DNA of 64,000 nt from Leptobrachium leishanense. Its lineage: Eukaryota > Chordata > Amphibia > Anura > Megophryidae. Numbering within the stretch: position 1 is the stretch's first letter; every line of letters begins with the position of its first letter. The translations under genes were made by a program, and so were the position numbers. The stretch spans positions 60,257,422-60,321,421 of the forward strand of contig CM019069.1 of NCBI GenBank assembly GCA_009667805.1, given 5' to 3'. The notes beneath the pieces were generated by a model. It made no database searches and was not told the DNA's origin. It worked only from the letters and a program-made list of their open reading frames with translations. Positions 60,401 through 64,000 of this stretch are shown piece by piece.

Positions 60401-63341
60401 TGTTCATTGCTCACCCACGAATCGTTTAAAACCTTCTATGTTGGTTTTAAACGGAAACAGATTGTCTCTGCCTTGTCTGGCAGCAGAAATGGATATAGGG
60501 CTACCCTCAAAGCAACAAGGATACCGATGTGGCTTTAGATATCAAAAAATAAATTAACTTACACTTTATTCGCCTTCTCTGGCGTTTCAAACTCCTTCCA
60601 TATACTATCAACTTCCTTTAATTTACTCTCATCTAGAACCTTGAAAGAAAGAAAAAAAAGGACAGATGGGTTATAGTTAATAACAGTGCAAGAAGAGACT
60701 TTTACAACAAGGCCAAATTGATTGTATGGGGTTGCTGCACCTCTCGCACAGAGAGGACTTCCTTGGCATTTCAGCACTGGCCACTATTTCTGGGTGATAG
60801 CGTCTGATTTGTATATGGAGTAGTTGTCTCTATAATGGCACAATCAAGCTAAAGCCTATTGAGACCTGAGCGGGCCCCACTGTGTCACTAGTGCCGTTGC
60901 TTGTTCTCAGGGCCCTCAAACCTCTGTCTTAAGTAAAAATCACTCACAACCAGCGTGGGGGGTGATCCAATAGGCACCGGCATTGCAGAAGCCGGCTAAA
61001 ATAGCCAATAGTGCAGTGCTGAGAAACACTGGTCCTTCTCAAAACAATAATCCAAACATCAAAAGGTGAGCACTGTCAAGCTTCCCCTTTTACTGCTTAA
61101 ATGACATTAAGTGCCCAAATTTCAACAAAACTGGCAATTTTCACCAGTTTATGCAAAGCTGGTGCATAGTGGATAACCAGGTCCTTTCACCCAAAGGCTA
61201 AACAAGGGAGATTAAAATCCTTCACAATGACCTCTGCCCCATCCATGACATGATGTAGGATTTAAAGTAGGAATCTCAAACTCTGGCTCCCTGATCTTTA
61301 TTTCTCACAATCCCAGAATTCTTTGAATGCAACAAATGACCATAGAATGAGGGGAGATGGGGAGGCACGGAGTTTGAAATCACTGATTTAAAGGGAAACA
61401 CCAGCCCTCTTGAAGTGTGGGCTGTGGAGGGTTATAGTTAACTACTGTTCTTGCCTTCCAGCACCCGATTCTTTTAAATCTAATTTTTATGGGGTTCACA
61501 GATTTAGGAGCCAGGGATAGAATTTTCTAGGAGTTGGCAGCTCACGGCACCTTGTGTGACACACAGATGGCTGTTTAAATGTATTATAAAGTAAAGCAAT
61601 ACTCTGCAGGGCGGTGGTTCCCAAACCTGTCCTCGGAACGTCCAACCTGACCAGAATTTACAGATTCCCTTGGAGAGATGCAGACTGAATACTGCAATCA
61701 ATGAGCAGCAAATCATATCACCAGTGCTGTGCTTCACATATCTGGAAAACCTGTCCTGTTAGGGGAACTTGGAAGACAGGTTTGGGAAACACTGCTGCAG
61801 GGGATCCAGTGAGATGTTCCATTACGGTAATGTGGGAATCACTAAACATCCTGCCGAATGATGGGCAGCACAGGAAAACCTCCAGCTTCTTTGTATTATG
61901 GCACATTCAGGAGTGCAGGAGGTCATCTAAGGCTGGCGTCAGATGAGCATCTTTGAGGGCAGAAGGAACGTCCGTGAGAGTGGACGTCCTTCCACTCTGA
62001 CGCCCGTCTGGCCATGTCGATGAGCGCAGTTAGTACACTTAGCACTGCAGGCTTATTCCCCCTATGGTGAATCGCTCTTTGGAGACCCGTCAATGCCCGC
62101 CAAGCGGTTTGACATTACAGCATGTGACCGGCCCTGCCAAAGCATCACAACGCTGCGACGGACACCGGGAGGCAGGTCAGTACGGGCGCACATAGTGCAT
62201 TCGTCTGACCCTGGCTTAAGGAAAGGATCTGCAACCCCAGACCTCAAGCTGTATTTAGAACTACATCTCCCATGATGCTCAGCCACACATTAGGATGACT
62301 AAGTTAAAAGGAAATTGTAGTTCCAAAACATCTGGAGGATAAAGGTTGCCGAGCCCCCTGAGCTGTGGAAACCTTATCTGAAGATCAAGTCACATGCAGT
62401 GCAGACTGCCATTCCTTGCAGTGTACCAGATCGGCCATGTTTTCCTGGAGACATGCAGGAAAAGTGCTGCCTTGCAACATGTATTATTCAATGCTCCAGT
62501 AAGGAAATTCAAGACGTGGCCCCTGGTCTTTTTTCACCTGCTGCGAATGGATTGTACATGATGCAGGGAGGCATTTCTCAGCGTGAATAAATCGCACGTG
62601 TCTGCAAAAACATGGCCGACCCTGGAACTACCCGCATTCACGTTTTAGGCCACAGCAAACGAGCTGAAGAGATTCCAAACGTGGAAAAGTTTTCAGAACC
62701 AATTTATCTGCCCGAGACGGGTTACTCCCGGGCAGCCGTCACGGACACCGCGTTTAGAACCGGACAGCCGTCACGGACACCGCGTTTAGAACCGGACAGC
62801 CGTCACGGACACCGCGTTTAGAACCGGACAGCCGTCACGGACACCGCGTTTAGAACCGGACAGCCGTCACGGACACCGCGTTTAGAACCGGACAGCCGTC
62901 ACGGACACCGCGTTTAGAACCGGACAGCCGTCACGGACACCGCGTTTAGAACCGGACAGCCGTCACGGACACCGCGTTTAGAACCGGACAGCCGTCACGG
63001 ACACCGCGTTTAGAATCGGACAGCCGTCACGGACACCGCGTTTAGAATCGGACAGCAACGCAGAAAACGTGATTAGAAATCAGTTTTATGCCACTATGGC
63101 GCCCGATACGCGGTGCCCGGGGCTGTGTATAGATTATAAAAGTGGGAATTGCCCCACGGGGAGAGGCAGCCAGCACAGCCACATACCCTCACGTGAGAGC
63201 GTACACCGCGGTGTCCCTCTCTCAGCACGCCGCGCAACACGTGGACCTGGCCCTCTACCCCCTCCTGTTAATCCCCGTGCCGTGAAACACACCCACCTTG
63301 AAGATGGCGTATCCCGCCGCGGTCTCAAACAGCACCAGCAT
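42385..63341 (-). CDS. NOP58: NOP58, box C/D snoRNP core protein, complete gene in 15 coding exons
   Basis: NOP58 is a nucleolar core protein of box C/D snoRNPs, which 2'-O-methylate rRNA together with fibrillarin, NOP56 and SNU13. Fifteen exons join in frame (45, 77, 53, 125, 137, 65, 135, 146, 127, 164, 135, 62, 167, 131 and 54 bases) to give 1623 bases and 540 residues; human NOP58 is about 530. All introns are GT/AG. The N-terminus [15 protein letters not shown] opens the NOP5 N-terminal domain (about residues 1-65). The middle forms the coiled-coil and NOSIC region. The Nop RNA-binding domain, with [11 protein letters not shown], lies at about 280-400. The tail from about 425 is lysine/glutamate-rich, as usual for this family. 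Introns 2, 3, 5, 7, 9 and 11 carry C/D snoRNA-like sequences, as mammalian NOP58 does. No frame break was seen. The UTR ends were not located. Confidence 0.97.
42630..45038. mobile_element. Nest of TTAA-flanked elements filling NOP58 intron 14
   Basis: Ends of the form TTAA-CCCCTTAAGG... start at 42630 and 43106; matching ends ...AAGGGG-TTAA stop at 43949, 44302, 44666 and 45038. The outer pair (42630 and 45038) has TTAA at both borders. The 42650-42800 part resembles 54060-54210 in intron 2 (shared TTATATATCGTTCTTTCC). The exact order of insertion was not resolved. No coding sequence was seen. Confidence 0.6.
43106..44302. mobile_element. Short derivative of the piggyBac element, NOP58 intron 14
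   Basis: Both ends resemble those of the 4.8 kb piggyBac in intron 2. The left end CCCCTTAAGGACCTCTGACG with a following GACGTACC-type palindrome matches its 60.15 kb end. The right end at about 44200-44302 (ACCGCCCGGTCACTAAGGGG) matches its 55.37 kb end. TTAA flanks both. No transposase remains, so it would be a non-autonomous deletion form. An inner TTAA junction at 43950 means a second element may be nested or joined here. Confidence 0.65.
45177..45481. mobile_element. MITE, second subfamily, NOP58 intron 14
   Basis: The right end GTCTGACACCAGCC is followed by TTA; the left end GGCCGGGGGCAGATG is weaker. The interior CCCGTCTGGCCACCTCTGAG matches the subfamily. It lies 165 bases downstream of exon 14. 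Confidence 0.6.
45647..45777 (-). CDS. NOP58: NOP58 coding exon 14
   Basis: Encodes [20 protein letters not shown] and an acidic run ending in STAE, the KKE/D tail. The acceptor is TGTACAG and the donor GTAAGG. Low-complexity codons make it look like simple repeat, but splice sites and frame fit the neighbours. Confidence 0.92.
46092..46225. mobile_element. CAGGGGTGGCAA-type hAT-like MITE, NOP58 intron 13
   Basis: Starts GCAGGGGTGGCAATCTTTGC and ends in TTTCTGAACCCTGGG; the interior CCCATGACGTTTGG and GAGCATCATGGGC form an imperfect inverted pair. Confidence 0.55.
46652..46818 (-). CDS. NOP58: NOP58 coding exon 13
   Basis: Encodes [20 protein letters not shown] and a charged, Lys/Glu-rich stretch (about residues 424-480). 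The acceptor is TTTGCAG and the donor GTTTGT. Composition rather than strict sequence is conserved here. Confidence 0.94.
47006..47067 (-). CDS. NOP58: NOP58 coding exon 12
   Basis: Encodes [20 protein letters not shown] and starts the tail. The acceptor is CGTCAG and the donor GTAAGC. It ends two bases into a serine codon completed by exon 13. Confidence 0.94.
47138..47208 (-). ncRNA. SNORD11-like copy with degenerate box C, NOP58 intron 11
   Basis: The box D end is perfect: guide CAGTCACTACCTCAT, then CTGA and a short GGTC/GACC stem. The expected box C is replaced by ATTGATT, a poor match to RUGAUGA. Internal CTGA (D') and CGATGAG (C') remain. It lies in the 179-base intron 11, close to exon 12. 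It may be a decaying copy or one that uses a non-canonical C box. Confidence 0.6.
47247..47381 (-). CDS. NOP58: NOP58 coding exon 11
   Basis: Encodes [20 protein letters not shown] and then [20 protein letters not shown], closing the Nop domain (about residues 359-403). The acceptor is CTCCACAG and the donor GTAAGT. Confidence 0.96.
47592..47755 (-). CDS. NOP58: NOP58 coding exon 10
   Basis: Encodes the heart of the Nop RNA-binding domain: [40 protein letters not shown] and [14 protein letters not shown]. The acceptor is CCCCCAG and the donor GTACGT. Confidence 0.97.
48018..48096 (-). ncRNA. SNORD11: SNORD11-like box C/D snoRNA in NOP58 intron 9
   Basis: The minus strand shows a six-pair terminal stem (GTGATC/GATCAC), box C TGATGATG, internal CTGA, and box D CTGA preceded by TAGTCACTACCTCAT. 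The guide equals that of the intron 7 copy and fits 18S G509. It appears intact and so is probably a second functional paralogue, comparable to the human SNORD11/SNORD11B pair. Sequence outside boxes and guide has drifted. Confidence 0.85.
48183..48593. mobile_element. GGCTAGGGTCAGAC-type MITE in NOP58 intron 9
   Basis: Left end GGCTAGGGTCAGACTAACGC, TTA on both sides (48180-48182 and 48594-48596). The right end has lost the GTCTGACCC part. It lies between exon 9 and the intron 9 snoRNA. Confidence 0.72.
48623..48749 (-). CDS. NOP58: NOP58 coding exon 9
   Basis: Encodes [20 protein letters not shown] and [20 protein letters not shown], the start of the Nop domain (about residues 262-304). 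The acceptor is TTCTAG and the donor GTAAGC. Confidence 0.96.
49333..49512. mobile_element. hAT-type MITE in NOP58 intron 8
   Basis: Starts CAGCGGTTCCCAACC and contains the family interior in inverted order (GATTGCAGGATTCAGTCTGC); it ends near GGTTGGGGGAAAC. Confidence 0.7.
49871..50016 (-). CDS. NOP58: NOP58 coding exon 8
   Basis: Encodes about residues 213-261, with [20 protein letters not shown] and [14 protein letters not shown]. The acceptor is CCTTTTAG and the donor GTAAAA. It ends in phase 0. Confidence 0.96.
50331..50415 (-). ncRNA. SNORD11: SNORD11-like box C/D snoRNA in NOP58 intron 7
   Basis: Read on the minus strand it has a terminal stem (ATCTGG/CCAGAT), box C TGATGATG, an internal CTGA (D'), a C'-like AATGAGG and box D CTGA. 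The guide just before box D, TAGTCACTACCTCAT, pairs with the 18S segment GAGGUAGUGAC. The fifth base upstream of box D pairs with the G matching human 18S G509, the known SNORD11 target. All boxes are intact, so this is the best SNORD11 candidate. Confidence 0.88.
50634..50828. mobile_element. hAT-like MITE split by a LINE/SINE tail, NOP58 intron 7
   Basis: Outer parts CCAGGGGTCAGCAACCTTGG and GGGCTGCTGACCCATG pair as inverted ends. Between them, about 50690-50760, lies the tail GGACGTACTTGAAAAACGAG with TATCCTTTCTGGT and AT-rich sequence. Confidence 0.6.
50875..50940 (-). pseudogene. Decayed SNORD11 copy in NOP58 intron 7
   Basis: It resembles the copy 460 bases away: the guide region is recognisable as TAGTTACTACCTCA, with one change inside the pairing core, and the stretch GATACTTCAATG is shared. 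Box D has become CAAA, and box C and the terminal stem are gone. It looks like a dead tandem duplicate. Confidence 0.65.
51077..51211 (-). CDS. NOP58: NOP58 coding exon 7
   Basis: Encodes [20 protein letters not shown] and then [15 protein letters not shown], a highly conserved block of the Nop family (about residues 168-213). The acceptor is CCAACAG and the donor GTAAGT. Confidence 0.96.
51463..51527 (-). CDS. NOP58: NOP58 coding exon 6
   Basis: Encodes [20 protein letters not shown] plus one more residue, the conserved entry to the NOSIC/coiled-coil region. The acceptor is ATTTCAG and the donor GTAAGT. Confidence 0.95.
51673..51752 (-). ncRNA. SNORD70: SNORD70-like box C/D snoRNA in NOP58 intron 5
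   Basis: It has box C GGTGATGGA, box D CTGA and a stem GTTGCC/GGCaGCAAC with one bulge. The guide ATTACGTCACTACCA differs from its sisters by one base, leaving ten clean pairs (GGUAGUGACG). A C'-like CATGATT is present. It is probably functional on the same A512-type site, with a shorter duplex. Confidence 0.8.
51812..51948 (-). CDS. NOP58: NOP58 coding exon 5
   Basis: Encodes about residues 101-146, with [20 protein letters not shown] and MDGLI followed by [12 protein letters not shown]. The acceptor is CTTTTCAG and the donor GTGTGT. It ends two bases into a serine codon. Confidence 0.95.
51949..52803. other. NOP58 intron 4
   Basis: No box C/D sequence was found, unlike introns 2, 3, 5 and 7. 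A run of about 14 G lies near 52101-52115. Confidence 0.45.
52804..52928 (-). CDS. NOP58: NOP58 coding exon 4
   Basis: Encodes about residues 59-100, including the conserved run [17 protein letters not shown] and [13 protein letters not shown]. The acceptor is TTTGCAG and the donor GTAAGG. It ends in phase 0. Confidence 0.95.
53227..53304 (-). ncRNA. SNORD70: SNORD70-like box C/D snoRNA in NOP58 intron 3
   Basis: It has a perfect six-pair terminal stem (GTCGCC/GGCGAC), box C AATGATGG and box D CTGA. The guide ATTTCGTCACTACCA is complementary to GGUAGUGACGAAA of 18S rRNA and directs methylation of the A matching human A512. It is the best-formed of the three SNORD70-like copies. Confidence 0.88.
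53381..53433 (-). CDS. NOP58: NOP58 coding exon 3
   Basis: Encodes [18 protein letters not shown], continuing the N-terminal domain. The acceptor follows a run of about 19 T on the minus strand; the donor is GTGAAT. SNORD70-like copies lie in the introns on both sides. Confidence 0.95.
53590..53666 (-). ncRNA. SNORD70: SNORD70-like box C/D snoRNA in NOP58 intron 2
   Basis: The minus strand has the stem GTCGCC/GGTGAC, box C AATGATGG, a C'-like CATGATT and box D CTGA. The guide ATTTCGTCACTACCG pairs with the 18S segment GGUAGUGACGAAAU. The fifth base before box D faces the A equal to human A512, the SNORD70 target. It lies about 160 bases upstream of exon 3, a normal position for an intronic snoRNA. 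Confidence 0.85.
54025..55259. mobile_element. TTAA-flanked non-autonomous element, NOP58 intron 2
   Basis: It is bounded by TTAA at 54021-54024 and 55260-55263 and starts CCCTTTCGCTGCTGAGG. Inside are several long hairpins, such as the palindromic pair around 54600-54640 and GCGCACGATGACGCCAGTCC near 54760. It shares sequence with intron 14. It encodes nothing; open frames here are chance. Confidence 0.65.
55373..60151 (-). mobile_element. piggyBac DNA transposon, 4.8 kb, in NOP58 intron 2
   Basis: The element is bounded by the piggyBac target TTAA on both sides (55369-55372 and 60152-60155), with inverted ends CCCCTTAGTGACC and CCCCTTAAGGACC. It carries a broken transposase on the minus strand. 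The 60.15 kb end is built of short palindromic modules containing GACGTACATGGTACGTC. It accounts for most of the size of intron 2. Frog genomes are rich in this superfamily. Confidence 0.9.
57412..59123 (-). pseudogene. piggyBac transposase, frameshifted
   Basis: A transposase of about 570 codons starts [17 protein letters not shown] and has an acidic, Ser/Asp-rich N-terminus. The catalytic core is open at 58565-57363 and shows the three Asp motifs [15 protein letters not shown] and MGGVDLADQ. Three frame breaks are inferred from homology: near 58825, near 58565 and near 57550 at an A-run. Beyond the last break, the original frame restores the C-terminal Cys-rich zinc finger (CRVC...YCPEC...H), ending at 57412. 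With three breaks it should be inactive, although the catalytic domain is intact and the copy seems fairly young. Confidence 0.9.
60563..60639 (-). CDS. NOP58: NOP58 coding exon 2
   Basis: Encodes [20 protein letters not shown] and the following EKANK of the NOP5 N-terminal domain. The acceptor is a T-rich tract ending CAAG and the donor is GTAAGT. It ends two bases into a valine codon. Confidence 0.96.
60640..61611. other. NOP58 intron 1, unassigned part
   Basis: No snoRNA boxes or coding motif found; short MITE-like pieces near 61270-61390. Confidence 0.45.
61612..61798. mobile_element. hAT-type MITE in NOP58 intron 1
   Basis: Starts near GGTGGTTCCCAAACCTGTCC and ends GGTTTGGGAAACACTGCTG; interior GCAGACTGAATACTGCAATC. 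Same family as 36253. Confidence 0.75.
61931..62215. mobile_element. MITE, second subfamily, NOP58 intron 1
   Basis: Left end GGCTGGCGTCAGATGAGC after TAA, right end GTCTGACCCTGGC. The interior TGACGCCCGTCTGGCCATGT fits the subfamily. Confidence 0.65.
62733..63055. repeat. 32 bp minisatellite, about 10 copies, in NOP58 intron 1
   Basis: A GC-rich unit recurs every 32 bases; one copy holds CGGACAGCCGTCACGGACAC followed by CGCGTTTAGAAC. Copies are nearly identical; the last two change AACC to AATC. It sits about 240 bases inside the gene from exon 1 and adds many CpGs. Near-identity suggests recent expansion or homogenisation. It is not a CRISPR array, since no variable spacers exist. Confidence 0.95.
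63190..63243. promoter_or_regulatory. Two CACGTG E-boxes at the start of NOP58 intron 1
   Basis: Canonical E-boxes lie at 63190-63195 (in the palindrome TCACGTGA) and 63238-63243. A third is at 63407-63412 in the 5' UTR or promoter and a fourth at 62595-62600. CACGTG is the Myc/Max and USF site, and NOP58/NOP56-type genes are established Myc targets with sites near exon 1. Occupancy here is inferred. Confidence 0.5.
63297..63341 (-). CDS. NOP58: NOP58 coding exon 1
   Basis: Encodes the first 15 residues, [15 protein letters not shown], the conserved start of NOP58. It ends in AAG and is followed by the donor GTGGGT. The ATG is at 63341-63339. Phase is 0. Confidence 0.96.
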
Positions 63342-63540
63342 GGCGGGGCCGCAGTAGGAGAACGGAGGGAGAAGAAGCTGTAGCAGCAGAGCCGCCTCGC
63401 AGCAGACACGTGTCTGAATCGGATTTCCCAGCAGCACACGCGGGAGTGGAGGACTGGAACGCCCGCCAGACCACGTCCCCTACGTCACTTCCTCTCATCG
63501 CATCGTGGTGGAGCGGAAGTGAAGAGGCTGGCCTGCAGAG
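63342..63540 (-). promoter_or_regulatory. NOP58: NOP58 5' UTR and probable core promoter
   Basis: The stretch upstream of the ATG is GC-rich with many CpGs. It has a CACGTG E-box (63407-63412), a joined CRE/ETS-like site TACGTCACTTCC (63481-63492) and a second ETS-like core CGGAAGTG (63514-63521). The minus strand just 5' of the ATG is pyrimidine-rich. TATA-less ETS-type promoters are usual for ribosome-biogenesis genes. The exact start site cannot be read from sequence. Confidence 0.6.
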
Positions 63541-64000
63541 TAGTTCTCTAGACTAGAGGATTATGGGTGCAGTGTGTTGTTAATGTGGCTGCACCCAAAG
63601 CAAAGCAGTGGAGATAGGCAGGGCGTGCAGGCTGAAGAGCTGGAAGATGTATTTTGTCACCATGGATAAGAGTTGTGATTTCAGAACTTTATTTAAAATT
63701 ATATGAACACCAGGCATAGAACAGAATATTGGGCTAGTTGACTGCAATACTCAGCACTGTCAATAGGTGTCAGTATACATTTTACACACCCGCTAATGAG
63801 CCAAGATATGTTCTTTTCTGCAGTGCTTGATACTTAAAGGAACACTCTAATCAAAAATCCCCCCTGTTTTTTTTTTTTTACATTAAACTATACCTATTCC
63901 CTCACTAACTGGGTAGGGATTTTTTTTTTAACTGCAATACCCTAAAATCCACTTGTTTCCAACAGCGTCCTTTTTTTTTGTACTCACCTCCCTCCTCTTC

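Noticed and set aside
62733..63055. CRISPR-like regular array
   Set aside because: Units are direct tandem copies with no variable spacers, in a vertebrate genome; it is a minisatellite.
63541..64000. Start of the upstream neighbour (SUMO1 expected by synteny)
   Set aside because: No SUMO1-like exon or frame is visible; only AT-rich, MITE-like sequence before the window ends.

Overview
The window reads as vertebrate nuclear DNA, most likely from a frog (anuran). Genes are split into short exons with GT/AG introns. Over half of the readable structure is interspersed repeats: a Tc1 element, a piggyBac element with TTAA-flanked derivatives, TTA/TAA-flanked MITEs, hAT-type MITEs with 8 bp duplications, CR1/L2-like LINE ends, a tRNA-like SINE and Penelope-like foldbacks. 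No bacterial-style operon is present. Most long open frames are chance frames or lie inside repeats.

Two host genes are supported, both on the minus strand. The main one is NOP58, the box C/D snoRNP core protein, complete in 15 coding exons from 63341 (ATG) to 42385 (stop). The joined exons total 1623 bases, keep frame throughout and encode 540 residues. Its introns carry seven box C/D snoRNA-like sequences in two families. The guide regions fit two neighbouring 18S rRNA methylation sites (human G509 and A512), so the families are called SNORD11-like (four copies, two decayed or doubtful) and SNORD70-like (three copies). Host protein and guides thus belong to one machine: NOP58 binds the RNAs excised from its own introns. 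The second gene is seen only as a 73-base exon (31647-31575) with an ATG, a signal peptide and a GTAAGT donor. Position downstream of NOP58, orientation and intron phase all fit BMPR2 exon 1. If so, bases 1-31574 are BMPR2 intron 1 and 31648 to about 32900 hold its 5' UTR and promoter.

Layout: 1-31.5 kb is a repeat-rich probable BMPR2 intron; 31.6-33 kb is exon 1, 5' UTR and a GC-rich promoter-like stretch; 33-42.4 kb is intergenic and includes a Tc1 element (37113-38702); 42.4-63.3 kb is NOP58, with intron 14 filled by nested TTAA-flanked elements and intron 2 enlarged by a 4.8 kb piggyBac (55373-60151); 62.7-63.5 kb has a 32 bp minisatellite, several CACGTG E-boxes and ETS/CRE-like promoter sites.

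Most worth following up: the multi-copy snoRNA set, hammerhead-ribozyme cores inside inverted Penelope-like repeats, and the piggyBac parent with a likely derivative in the same gene.
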